Assembly: GCA_017534445.1 (NCBI GenBank)
Contig: JAFXWC010000045.1
Location: 1 to 37,007 of the forward strand
Length of the DNA: 37,007 nt
DNA from: Treponema sp.
GTDB lineage: Bacteria > Spirochaetota > Spirochaetia > Treponematales > Treponemataceae
Direction of reading: 5' to 3'
Shown: one piece after another, positions 15,234 through 23,331 of the stretch
Numbering within the stretch: the stretch's first letter is position 1
Layout of the letters: every line of letters starts with the position of its first letter
The notes under the pieces: generated by a model
Seen by the model: the letters and a program-made list of their open reading frames with translations, nothing else
The model's database searches: none
What the model was told of the DNA's origin: nothing
Translations under genes and position numbers: made by a program

Positions 15234-18200
15234 CTAAGCCGTACACTTTCTGAAAGCTGCAAGTACCGCATCTTCGTGCTCAGAACCACTCTTTTCCTGA
15301 GCTGCAATTTCCTTCATTATCTTTAGGTAGTCATTAGGAATGATTTTCTTGAAGGCTTTGCGGTAATGATTCCAGTTGTCAAGAATAGACTTTGCGCGGA
15401 CACTTTCTGTTTCTGCAAAGTGCTGTTCGATTAAGGAATGCAGCTTGTCTTCATCTGTTGTTGAAGCAGAAAGGGTTGTCGTCTCGTCGTCCAAGGCGTA
15501 CATTTTTACAAGCTCGTGGTTAAGCCTCTTGTACAAGTCATGCTTTTCATCAAGCACGTAGGCCACTCCACCGCTCATTCCTGCACAGAGGTTCTTTCCT
15601 GTTCCGCCAAGGATTACTGCCATTCCGCCTGTCATGTATTCAAGGCCGTGGTCTCCGCATCCTTCCGCAACAACTGTGGCACCGGAATTTCTTACGCAGA
15701 ATCTTTCGCCAGCAACACCGTTAATAAATGCAGTTCCGCTGGTAGCTCCAAAGAGGGCTACGTTTCCTACGATAATATTTTTGTCTGCATCTCCTTCAAA
15801 AGCAGCAGGCTTTTTGATTACAAGCTTTCCTCCGCTCAAGCCCTTGCCAAAAGCGTCGTTTGCATCGCCTTCAAGCCTAAGGGTAAGTCCCTTTGGAATA
15901 AAGGCACCAAAACTCTGTCCAGCCCCTCCCCTAAAGTTTACGCGGTAAGTGTCGTCATCAAGACTGTTGCCAAACTTCTTCTGTATCTCGCTTCCAAGAA
16001 TAGTTCCCACAGTACGGTCTGTTGACTGTATGTTGATATAATCTTTTTCTCCGCTTCCTGAATTGCCATTCTTTTCAAAGTCAGGAAGGAGTTTTGTAAG
16101 GTCAATTCTCTTTTCAAGCTCAAAGTTAAAGAGTGAACGGTCCTTTTTCCAGCCACAAGCTTCTTCTTTATTGGCTTCTGAGTTTGCAAGAACGCGACTC
16201 ATGTCCACAAGGCCTGCCCTCTTGAATCCCTGCTTGTCTTTAAGCTTTAGCAAATCGGTGTGGCCGCAAAGTTCTTCTACAGAGCGCACTCCAAGTTTTG
16301 CCATAATCTCGCGCATTTCCTGGGCGATAAACTTCATGAAGTTTTCAACATACTCAGGCTTTCCCGGGAACTTTGCACGGAGTTTTTCGTTCTGGGTGGC
16401 AACGCCAAAAGGACAAGTGTCCAGCTGGCAAACACGCATCATTGAACAGCCCATGGAAATAAGTGGAGCCGTTGCAAAACCGAATTCCTCTGCGCCAAGC
16501 AAAGCGGCAATAACAACGTCCCGTCCGCTCATAAGCTTGCCGTCTGTTTCCAAAACAACGCGTCCGCGAAGTCCATTCTGAATAAGTGTCTGGTGGGTTT
16601 CCGCAAGGCCAAGCTCCCAAGGCAATCCAGCATGGTGAATTGAACTTATAGGGGCAGCTCCTGTTCCGCCGTCGTGTCCGCTAATCAAAATTACCTGTGC
16701 TCCAGCCTTTGCAACACCGGCAGCAATCGTACCAACGCCAGCTTCACTAACAAGCTTTACGCTTATTCTTGCCTGGCGGTTTGCATTCTTTAAGTCGTAG
16801 ATAAGCTGGGCCAAATCTTCTATAGAGTAAATGTCGTGGTGCGGTGGCGGAGAAATGAGGGCTACACCCGGAGTTGCATAGCGTGTCTTTGCAATCCAAG
16901 GATAAACCTTTTTACCGGGGAGGTGTCCTCCTTCTCCCGGCTTTGCTCCCTGTGCCATCTTAATCTGAATCTCGCGGGCACTTAAAAGGTATTCTTCCGT
17001 TACTCCAAAGCGGCCAGATGCAACCTGCTTGATTGCACTGTTGTATTCCGTTCCAAGACGCTCAGGTTTTTCGCCGCCTTCGCCGCTGTTGGATTTTCCG
17101 TGCAAGTGGTTCATTGCCAAAGCCATGCACTTGTGGGCTTCTTCCGAAATTGAACCGTAGGACATTGCACCTGTCTTGAACCTCTTTACAATTTCGTCCA
17201 CGCTTTCAACTTCTTCGAGAGGAATTCCCCCGTCAGAAGCAAAATTAAATTCCAGCATAGCGCGCAAGGTATGTGGATGGTCATTGGAGTCTACAAGGGC
17301 TGTGTATTCCTTAAAGCGGTTGTAGTCTGCGTTGCGGGTTGCCTGCTGCAAAGCAACGATCGTCTCCGGGTTGTAAAGGTGGCTTTCTGCGGTTGGTCCC
17401 CTTCTAAGCTTATGGTTTCCAACTGAATCAAGATGCTGGTTTACAGTAAGACCTGCCGGGTCAAAGCCCTGAGCGTGATGGTAGCGAACATCCTCTTCAA
17501 TTTCTTTTAGCCCAATTCCACCAACACGGCTTACAGTGTTTGTAAAATATTTTTCTATAACGTCAGCTGCAATTCCAACTGCTTCAAAAATCTGGGCGGA
17601 CTGGTATGACTGGATTGTGCTGATTCCCATCTTGGCGGCAATCTTTACAATACCGTTAATGACAGCCTTGTTGTAGTCGTCTATTGCAGTGTGGTAGTCC
17701 TTGTCCAGAATCTTCTGGTCAATTAGTTCAGCGATGGCTTCGTGGGCAAGGTAGGGGTTGATTGCGCGGGCACCGTAACCAAGGCACATTGCAGCCTGAT
17801 GAACATCGCGCACTTCTGCACTTTCAAGGATTATGGAAACGGCAGTGCGCTTTTTTGTTCTGATAAGATACTGCTCAACTGCACTTACCGCAAGGATTGC
17901 AGGAATTGCTGCATGGGTCTTGTCTACACCGCGGTCGCTAAGGATGATTATGTTGTAGCCTTCTGCATAGGCCTGGTCTATCTGCTTAAAAAGATTTTCC
18001 AGTGCAGCAGACAGGAGGGGGCGTTGCGGGGTCTCCCCGCTAGAAGGGGTAGCGCAAGACGGCTTGCCGGCTTGCGCGAGGGGAAGGCTTTCCCCACCCA
18101 GAGAATCTGCAATTTGGAAAAGTATGGAAAGTGTTTTTGCCTTAAGCCCATTTGAATTGAGGGCGGCAATTTTTATTAAATCCGTTCCGGTAAGAATTGG

Positions 18201-19949
18201 ATTGTTTATTTCCAGAACGCGGCAGTTTTTTGCATTAGGCTCAAGAATGTTTCCGTCCTTGCCAACATAAACTGTTGTGTCCGTAACGATTTTTTCGCGC
18301 AGGCTGTCTATAGGCGGATTTGTTACCTGGGCAAAGAGCTGCTTAAAATAGCTAAAGAGGCTCTGGTGCTTTTCGCTCATAACTGCAAGCGGTGTGTCTA
18401 CGCCCATGCTGGCTGTAGGTTCAACACCGTTACGCGCCATTGGCAGAACCATCTCGTTTACGTCTTCGTAATTCCAACCGAATGCGCGGTAAAGAATGTT
18501 TCGCTCTTCCAAAGTGTGCACAGGAATTTTCTTGTTTGGAATTTTCAGGTCTGCAAGATGAACAAGGTTCATGTCCAGCCATTCGCCATAAGGATAGGTG
18601 TTTGCGTATTGTGCCTTGCATTCTTCATCGCTGATGATTTTTTTCTGAACAGTGTCCACAAGGAGTATGCGTCCAGGCTGCAGGCGGGATTTTATTTTTA
18701 TGTTTTCTTCCGGTATGTCAAGCACTCCTACTTCGCTGCTAAGGATTAGCATTCCGTCTTTTGTAATGTAGTAGCGGCTTGGGCGCAGTCCGTTGCGGTC
18801 AAGGGTTGCGCCAAGAAGGTCACCGTCGCTAAAGAGTATTGCGGCAGGTCCGTCCCAGCTTTCCATCATGGTTGCCCAGTAATGGTAGAAATCTTTTTTC
18901 TGGGCATTCATGTTTTCGTCATGCTTCCATGGTTCCGGTATGCACATCATTACTGCAAGGGGAAGGGGCACTCCGTTCATCATAAGGAATTCCAGAGTGT
19001 TGTCCAGCATTGCAGAGTCGCTTCCGCTTGTGTCTACTGCGGGAAGAACCTTTGCCATTTCTGCATCAGAGAGTTTTGCTGAATGGAGGGTTTCTTCGCG
19101 GGCAAGCATACGGTCTACGTTTCCGCGTATTGTATTGATTTCTCCGTTGTGGGCAATAAAGCGGTTTGGATGTGCGCGCTGCCAGCTTGGCTGTGTGTTT
19201 GTGGAAAAGCGTGAGTGCACTATTGCAAGGGCCGACTGGTATTCTGGTGACTGAAGGTCTTCGTAGAAAGTTCTTAGCTCGTGGACAAGGAACATTCCCT
19301 TGTAGACTATTGTTCGGGAAGAAAGCGAGCAGACGTAGGTTTTGCCTAAGGAGGGGGAAGTCTCCCCCTCGCTGCAACCCGCTCCGCGGTTTTCCGCTAC
19401 CCCTTCTGCGGGGGCATCCCCCGCAACGCCCCCTGTTGCAACCTTTTCAAAGTTACGCCTTACGATATAGAGCCTGCGGTCAAAGTCTATTCCGATTTTA
19501 CAGGATTCGGGTTTTGCAACAAAGCCCTGCCAAATTTCTGGCATGCAGTCACGGGCTTTTTTTCCAAGGACCTTGGCATTTACTGGAACCTTGCGCCAAC
19601 CAAGGAATTTAAGTCCTTCTGATGAACAGCACTGTTCAAATCTTTTCTTTTCATTTTCTGCACCGTCATTGCCCGGAAAGAAGAACTGGCCTATACCGTA
19701 TTCACGCTCGCCAAGCTTGCCTACCAGGTCTGCAGCCTGCTTGCTAAAGAAGTCGTGGCTAATCTGAACCAGGATTCCAACACCGTCTCCTGTTTCGCCA
19801 GATGCATCCTTACCTGCGCGGTGTTCCAATTTCTCTACAATGCTCAGCGCATTGTCAACGATTTTGTGGGACTTGCTTCCGTCAATGTTTACTACTGCAC
19901 CGATGCCGCAGTTGTCATGCTCGAAACTTGGTTCATAAAGTGTTTTCAT
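15234..19949 (-). CDS. gltB: Glutamate synthase large subunit
   Basis: 1,571 residues. GltB converts glutamine and 2-oxoglutarate to two glutamates. A 13-residue propeptide precedes the class II nucleophile Cys14 (FEHDNCGIGAVVN), as in the Azospirillum and E. coli enzymes. VHSRFSTNTQPSW and AHNGEINTIRGN are glutaminase motifs. The FMN synthase barrel includes KMAQGAKPGEGGHLPGKKV and GHDGGTGAAPISSIHHAG. The 3Fe-4S cysteines are in CSMMRVCQLDTCPFGVA. The C-terminal GXGXG helix domain is present. Two separate repeat-derived insertions are seen, at about residues 173-200 (glutaminase domain) and 618-646 (central domain). I chose ATG 19949 with GGAG at 9-12 bases; an upstream in-frame ATG at 20075 lies inside the attenuator. 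Confidence 0.97.
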   Translation of the reverse strand: MKTLYEPSFEHDNCGIGAVVNIDGSKSHKIVDNALSIVEKLEHRAGKDASGETGDGVGILVQISHDFFSKQAADLVGKLGEREYGIGQFFFPGNDGAENEKKRFEQCCSSEGLKFLGWRKVPVNAKVLGKKARDCMPEIWQGFVAKPESCKIGIDFDRRLYIVRRNFEKVATGGVAGDAPAEGVAENRGAGCSEGETSPSLGKTYVCSLSSRTIVYKGMFLVHELRTFYEDLQSPEYQSALAIVHSRFSTNTQPSWQRAHPNRFIAHNGEINTIRGNVDRMLAREETLHSAKLSDAEMAKVLPAVDTSGSDSAMLDNTLEFLMMNGVPLPLAVMMCIPEPWKHDENMNAQKKDFYHYWATMMESWDGPAAILFSDGDLLGATLDRNGLRPSRYYITKDGMLILSSEVGVLDIPEENIKIKSRLQPGRILLVDTVQKKIISDEECKAQYANTYPYGEWLDMNLVHLADLKIPNKKIPVHTLEERNILYRAFGWNYEDVNEMVLPMARNGVEPTASMGVDTPLAVMSEKHQSLFSYFKQLFAQVTNPPIDSLREKIVTDTTVYVGKDGNILEPNAKNCRVLEINNPILTGTDLIKIAALNSNGLKAKTLSILFQIADSLGGESLPLAQAGKPSCATPSSGETPQRPLLSAALENLFKQIDQAYAEGYNIIILSDRGVDKTHAAIPAILAVSAVEQYLIRTKKRTAVSIILESAEVRDVHQAAMCLGYGARAINPYLAHEAIAELIDQKILDKDYHTAIDDYNKAVINGIVKIAAKMGISTIQSYQSAQIFEAVGIAADVIEKYFTNTVSRVGGIGLKEIEEDVRYHHAQGFDPAGLTVNQHLDSVGNHKLRRGPTAESHLYNPETIVALQQATRNADYNRFKEYTALVDSNDHPHTLRAMLEFNFASDGGIPLEEVESVDEIVKRFKTGAMSYGSISEEAHKCMALAMNHLHGKSNSGEGGEKPERLGTEYNSAIKQVASGRFGVTEEYLLSAREIQIKMAQGAKPGEGGHLPGKKVYPWIAKTRYATPGVALISPPPHHDIYSIEDLAQLIYDLKNANRQARISVKLVSEAGVGTIAAGVAKAGAQVILISGHDGGTGAAPISSIHHAGLPWELGLAETHQTLIQNGLRGRVVLETDGKLMSGRDVVIAALLGAEEFGFATAPLISMGCSMMRVCQLDTCPFGVATQNEKLRAKFPGKPEYVENFMKFIAQEMREIMAKLGVRSVEELCGHTDLLKLKDKQGFKRAGLVDMSRVLANSEANKEEACGWKKDRSLFNFELEKRIDLTKLLPDFEKNGNSGSGEKDYINIQSTDRTVGTILGSEIQKKFGNSLDDDTYRVNFRGGAGQSFGAFIPKGLTLRLEGDANDAFGKGLSGGKLVIKKPAAFEGDADKNIIVGNVALFGATSGTAFINGVAGERFCVRNSGATVVAEGCGDHGLEYMTGGMAVILGGTGKNLCAGMSGGVAYVLDEKHDLYKRLNHELVKMYALDDETTTLSASTTDEDKLHSLIEQHFAETESVRAKSILDNWNHYRKAFKKIIPNDYLKIMKEIAAQEKSGSEHEDAVLAAFRKCTA
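18014..18096 (-). repeat. In-frame coding palindromic repeat, copy 5 (in gltB, central domain)
   Basis: On the plus strand: GGAGGGGGCGTTGCGGGG, then CCCCGCTAGAAGGGGTAGCG, ending GAGGGGAAGGCTTTCCCC. On the minus strand gltB reads it as GGESLPLAQAGKP...TPSSGETPQRP, i.e. the PTPSAGD-type orientation. This is the most diverged copy. Confidence 0.82.
19350..19433 (-). repeat. In-frame coding palindromic repeat, copy 6 (in gltB, glutaminase domain)
   Basis: On the plus strand: GGAGGGGGAAGTCTCCCCCT, TACCCCTTCTGCGGGGGCAT, ending CCCGCAACGCCCCC. On the coding strand it gives GGVAGDAPAEGVAEN...CSEGETSPS at about residues 173-200. The peptide is very close to that of copy 2 in carB. Confidence 0.88.
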
Positions 19950-19960
19950 CTTTCTTCGCT

Positions 19961-20018
19961 CCAAACAACAAAAGGCCGCACGCACAGTTCTTCCACTGTA
20001 CATGCAGCCCCTTTGCCG
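19961..20018 (-). promoter_or_regulatory. Second hexaloop hairpin and terminator 2 in the gltB leader
   Basis: CGGC (20018-20015), loop AAAGGG (20014-20009) and GCTG (20008-20005) form a four-pair stem (one G-U) with the A1/G4 loop. It overlaps the long arm GGGGCTGCATGTACAGT, which pairs (several G-U) with ACTGTGCGTGCGGCC, followed by TTTTGTTGTTT. The terminator ends about 12-15 bases before the gltB start codon. Confidence 0.75.
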
Positions 20019-20030
20019 ACTTTGAGATTT

Positions 20031-20105
20031 AAAAAGGAAAAGGCCGTAGATAGAATTTTTGCATGGAAATTCCATACAAAAAAAATACCTACGACCTCTT
20101 TGCCG
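20031..20105 (-). promoter_or_regulatory. ANTAR-type antiterminator hairpin and terminator 1 in the gltB leader
   Basis: CGGC (20105-20102), loop AAAGAG (20101-20096) and GTCG (20095-20092). Stem and loop are nearly identical to those of glnN (loop AATGAG). The 3' side overlaps AGGTCGTAGGTA (20097-20086), which pairs with TATCTACGGCCT (20052-20041) and runs into TTTCCTTTTT. A TATGGAA/TTCCATG hairpin is nested inside. Confidence 0.8.
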
Positions 20106-20113
20106 TTTATGTA

Positions 20114-20142
20114 ATACTACTTGATTAATGGGTTCATGTCAA
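20114..20142 (-). promoter_or_regulatory. gltB operon promoter (sigma-70 type)
   Basis: TTGACA (20142-20137), a 17-base spacer, and TAGTAT (20119-20114) on the minus strand. The start is predicted near 20107, at the foot of the first hexaloop hairpin. Confidence 0.8.
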
Positions 20143-20188
20143 GTAAGTGTAATTACAAATCTTTATGAAAAGTAGTAAATGTAAATGC

Positions 20189-20371
20189 TAACACGAAAGC
20201 ACTTCCATTCCCGGCAGAAAACGCGTCAAAAAAGCCGAGCGCGGATACAAGGTATCTGACTCGCTTCGCGGCTTGAAGCTACGCTGCCGGGTTCGCTCCG
20301 CGCAAATGCTTTTTTGCCACGTTTCCCGCCTCCATTCCAGTGCTTTCTTAATATTTTTTTGCATTACAATT
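20189..20371. repeat. MITE-like intergenic repeat, copy B (about 183 bp)
   Basis: Reverse complement of the 2131-2289 element with about 24 extra bases in the middle. Terminal inverted arms begin GAAAGCACTTCCATTCCCGG at 20196 and end with a matching CCAGTGCTTTC. The end with TAACACGAAAGC lies 47 bp upstream of the gltB -35 box, the same end and nearly the same distance as at carA. Confidence 0.85.
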
Positions 20372-20456
20372 TCATCACGCCCTCTTTACCACACAGCACC
20401 TTTGACCTTACGCGGAACCCATACACCGTAACAAGTGCGTTTTGCATACATATTAA

Positions 20457-20510
20457 AAAAAAGAAAAGCCGGTGAGTTCTGTAAACTGAACCCAGCCCGG
20501 CATTTTTTTT
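20457..20510. terminator. Probable bidirectional terminator
   Basis: GCCGG...CCGGC with an inner GGGTTC/GAACTC helix (about 20468-20502). It is flanked by TTTTTTTT on the plus strand and by CTTTTCTTTTTTTT on the minus strand. It lies just after the stop of the minus-strand reductase gene. Between it and copy B (20372-20456) I see nothing recognisable. Confidence 0.75.
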
Positions 20511-20541
20511 GATTTAGTTTTGCAAGTTTTTTTTACTGCGT

Positions 20542-22284
20542 TTATTTGCTGCCTAAGAATTCGAGGGCGCTGTCTGCGGCAATTTTTCCGTAGACGCAGA
20601 TGTCTGCAACGGCATTGCCACCCAAACGGTTTCCGCCGTGGATTCCGCCGGTAACTTCTCCTGCTGCAAAAAGACCCTTTACAACAGAACCGCTCTTGTT
20701 AAGAACCTGTGCCTTTGTGTTAATCTTTATACCGCCCATTGTGTGGTGGATTGCAGGACCAACTTCTACAGCGTAGAAAGGAGCAGTTGCTATTGCGCGG
20801 GGCATGTCGTCGCCCTTGCGGTTAAAGTCCGGGTCCTTGCCAGAAGCCTGGTAAGAATTGTATGTGTCTACAGAAGCCTTAAGGTCGGCAGCTGGAATGT
20901 TAAGCTTTTGTGCAAGCTCTTCAAGACTTGCGCCTTCAGTCAAAAGACCCTTCTTTGCATAGCCTTCAATAGCCTTGAGTGATTCGCGTACACCCTGGTC
21001 AAAAAGAAGGTAGGCTGTCTTTCCAGTCTGTGCAAGAATATCAGCAGACATAACGTCGCGGGTTGCCATTTCGTTTCCAAAGCGCTTACCCTCGCGGTTC
21101 ACCATGATTGCACCGTTACCGCGGACAGCTTCCGTAATCATAAAACCGTTGGAAGGAACAACAGTCGGGTGGGTCTGAATCTGGTCCATCTGGATAAAGT
21201 CTGCGTCAAATGGTTCAACCAAAGCGATTGCGTCTCCTGTTGCACCCTTGTGGTTTGTAGTTCCAAAGCCAGCAAGATCGGGCCTGTATTTTACAACAAG
21301 CTCAGGACTTGCACCAAAACCGCCTGTAGCAACAATAACTGCGCGGGCACTTATGGTATACTCTCCTTCAGAAGACGAAACCTTTACGCCTGCAACGCTT
21401 CCGTCCTTGTCCTTAAGGATCTGGGTTACCTTGTTGTTGTAGCGGATTTCTGCACCGGCAGTCTGGGCAGCTTTCTCAAGAACGGGAACAAGATGTGCAC
21501 CAACAGGAGCACCACCCTGGGGTCTGTGGGTACGCTTGTTTGTAGAACCAGCCATCTTGCCAACATCCGTAAGGTCTGCGCCAAGGGAAATAAGCCAGTC
21601 AACAGTCTCTGCTGAATGTTCAACCATGTTGCGAACAAGCTCAGGATCGTTAAGATTGTGGCCACCCTTAATCGTATCTTCTATATACTGGGCATTTGAA
21701 TCCTCTATGCCAAGCTTCTTCTGGATGGAAGTTTCGCTTGCGTTAAGACCGCCTGTAGCAGAAAGGGTGTTTCCTCCTGCATTGCCAAGCTTTTCAAGAA
21801 CTACAACCTTCTTTCCCAAAGAGGCAGCTTCCGTAGCGGCAGAAAGACCAGCACCGCCTGCACCAATAACAACCACGTCTGCCTTTTCATCCTTAAGGGC
21901 CTTTGCAGAAGACTTTGCTGCAATTCCACGGGATGAATTAAGGGCATTCTTTAGAGCCTGCTTGGTAGCGTTAGAAGTAACAGTAGCACCAGAAACGGCA
22001 TCAATTGAATCCACGCTCTTTCCGGCAAGCAAAGCCTGGGCTATCTGATCAATTGCTTCCTTTGCAAAATCAGTCTCTTCTTCCTGCAAGGTTTTAACCG
22101 CAGTAACCTTTCCACCAGAAACCGTAACAGACATAACGACATCACCGTTACGACCGGCAGCGCTTCCAGTCCATTCGCCATCCACAAGCGGTTTTTTAGC
22201 GGCAAACCTAACGCCTACAAAAGCAACCACTGCCGAAAGCGCAAGAAATGCTGCTGTACACACAACAAGCTTTTTGTTTTTCAT
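20542..22284 (-). CDS. Membrane-anchored FMN/FAD fumarate reductase (flavocytochrome c family)
   Basis: 580 residues. An N-terminal membrane anchor or signal (about 7-26) puts the enzyme outside the inner membrane. An FMN-binding domain follows (about 33-115) with the flavinylation motif DAVSGATVT at 95-103, where Thr103 is the expected covalent FMN site (ApbE-type transferase). The FAD-binding flavoprotein domain begins at VVVIGAGGAGLSAATEA (about 137-153). Catalytic-type segments QTHPT, TEAVRGNGAI, HHTMGGI and GGNRLGGNAVAD closely follow those of Shewanella fumarate reductase Fcc3. The heme domain of Fcc3 is absent. Urocanate or another alkene acid could be the real acceptor. AGGAGAAG precedes the ATG; mazG ends 13 bases upstream. 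Confidence 0.88.
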   Translation of the reverse strand: MKNKKLVVCTAAFLALSAVVAFVGVRFAAKKPLVDGEWTGSAAGRNGDVVMSVTVSGGKVTAVKTLQEEETDFAKEAIDQIAQALLAGKSVDSIDAVSGATVTSNATKQALKNALNSSRGIAAKSSAKALKDEKADVVVIGAGGAGLSAATEAASLGKKVVVLEKLGNAGGNTLSATGGLNASETSIQKKLGIEDSNAQYIEDTIKGGHNLNDPELVRNMVEHSAETVDWLISLGADLTDVGKMAGSTNKRTHRPQGGAPVGAHLVPVLEKAAQTAGAEIRYNNKVTQILKDKDGSVAGVKVSSSEGEYTISARAVIVATGGFGASPELVVKYRPDLAGFGTTNHKGATGDAIALVEPFDADFIQMDQIQTHPTVVPSNGFMITEAVRGNGAIMVNREGKRFGNEMATRDVMSADILAQTGKTAYLLFDQGVRESLKAIEGYAKKGLLTEGASLEELAQKLNIPAADLKASVDTYNSYQASGKDPDFNRKGDDMPRAIATAPFYAVEVGPAIHHTMGGIKINTKAQVLNKSGSVVKGLFAAGEVTGGIHGGNRLGGNAVADICVYGKIAADSALEFLGSK

Positions 22285-22297
22285 ATACTTCTCCTAT

Positions 22298-23188
22298 TTA
22301 TAACTTAGCCTTAGCTTCATTCCAAAAGTCTTTCATCCTCTCAAGATTTTCAGCACCCTGGGAAAGTCCAAGCTCCTCGCACTTTTTCTGAACATAGGAG
22401 AACCTTGAGTAGAACTTTTTATTGGCCCCGTTAAGAGCCAAAACCGGATCAACGCCCAGCATGCGGACATAATTCACCGCCGAAAAAAGAAAGTCTCCGC
22501 ACTCCTCTTCCAGATGGGATGCATCCCCTTCCGAAAGGGCAGACTTAACCTCAGAAAGCTCCTCTTCCATCTTGCAAAGCGCCCCGTCCGCATCCGGCCA
22601 GACAAAACCCTTCTTGGAAGCCTTCTTCTGGTATTTGCATGCCTTTAAAAGCGGGGGATACTCCTTGGGAACAGAATCAAGAACGCAATCAGACTTTCTC
22701 CCCTCAACATCCTCCTTTATCTTGTCCCACAAAGGCAGAACGTCCTTTCCAGAATGAAGGGCTTCTTTTACAGCTGCTTCTTTTTGACCGCCAAAAACAT
22801 GGGGATGGCGACGGATAAGCTTCTGGCAAACACCGTCAAGCGCATCTTCCACAGAAAAACCTTGGCCGCCCTCCTGCCCATACTCATCAAACATGGTGCA
22901 AACAAGCGTCGCGTTAAAAAACAGGTCGCCAAGTTCTTCCTTTGCATGCTCGGCATCACCTTCACTAACAGCGTCAACGGTCTCGAAAGTCTCTTCTATT
23001 AAGGCAGACCTCATACTGCGCGGAGTCTGTTCCCTGTCCCAAGGGCAACCTTCCTTTGAGCGCAAAATCCGTGCAAGCTCGAACAAACGGCAAAAAGCGG
23101 CAGCAGCACGCTCCGACTTTCCGTCAAAAGGCAAAATGTCATTTCCACGAGCCTTCAAGACACAAGACTTTTCCAAAGCGTCATCCAT
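22298..23188 (-). CDS. mazG: MazG-type nucleoside triphosphate pyrophosphohydrolase
   Basis: 296 residues with two MazG-type helical repeats. The first has CPWDREQTPRSMRSALIEE and EELGDLFFNATL, the metal-binding ExxE pattern. The second has GALCKMEEELSEVKSA and LEEECGDFLFSAVNYVR. The protein hydrolyses NTPs or damaged nucleotides to NMP and PPi. I chose ATG 23188 (MDDALEKS), which has GGAAG upstream; the longer start at 23257 has a poor ribosome site and a low-complexity extension. It is probably co-transcribed with the reductase gene downstream, with no obvious functional link. Confidence 0.93.
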   Translation of the reverse strand: MDDALEKSCVLKARGNDILPFDGKSERAAAAFCRLFELARILRSKEGCPWDREQTPRSMRSALIEETFETVDAVSEGDAEHAKEELGDLFFNATLVCTMFDEYGQEGGQGFSVEDALDGVCQKLIRRHPHVFGGQKEAAVKEALHSGKDVLPLWDKIKEDVEGRKSDCVLDSVPKEYPPLLKACKYQKKASKKGFVWPDADGALCKMEEELSEVKSALSEGDASHLEEECGDFLFSAVNYVRMLGVDPVLALNGANKKFYSRFSYVQKKCEELGLSQGAENLERMKDFWNEAKAKL

Positions 23189-23282
23189 TTTTTTTCTTCC
23201 GTTTAATTTTTTCCTTGCGGCACTTTCCTTTCCAGACAAATGCAAAAAAAAGAACATCCTGTCATTTGCCCTAGGGGATTCC

Positions 23283-23291
23283 AGTATAGCA
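23283..23291 (-). promoter_or_regulatory. Extended -10 promoter for mazG
   Basis: TGC-TATACT on the minus strand (23291-23283). A weak -35 (TTCACT) lies 17 bases upstream. The same TTTTGCTATACT string occurs upstream of argS, which strengthens the call. Confidence 0.6.
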
Positions 23292-23331
23292 AAAGAGGAG
23301 GATAAAGTGAATAGGCTTTTTTGACCGTGTT

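Noticed and set aside
2991..19433. CRISPR array or tandem repeats
   Set aside because: The repeats are dispersed singly, kilobases apart, inside genes and in both orientations; no spacer periodicity.
19950..20075. N-terminal extension of GltB (start at 20075)
   Set aside because: It would translate the attenuator and precede the propeptide-Cys14 arrangement typical of GltB; no ribosome site.
23189..23257. Longer MazG start at 23257
   Set aside because: Poor ribosome site and a Phe/Lys-rich extension not typical of the family; ATG 23188 has GGAAG at the right distance. Not excluded.
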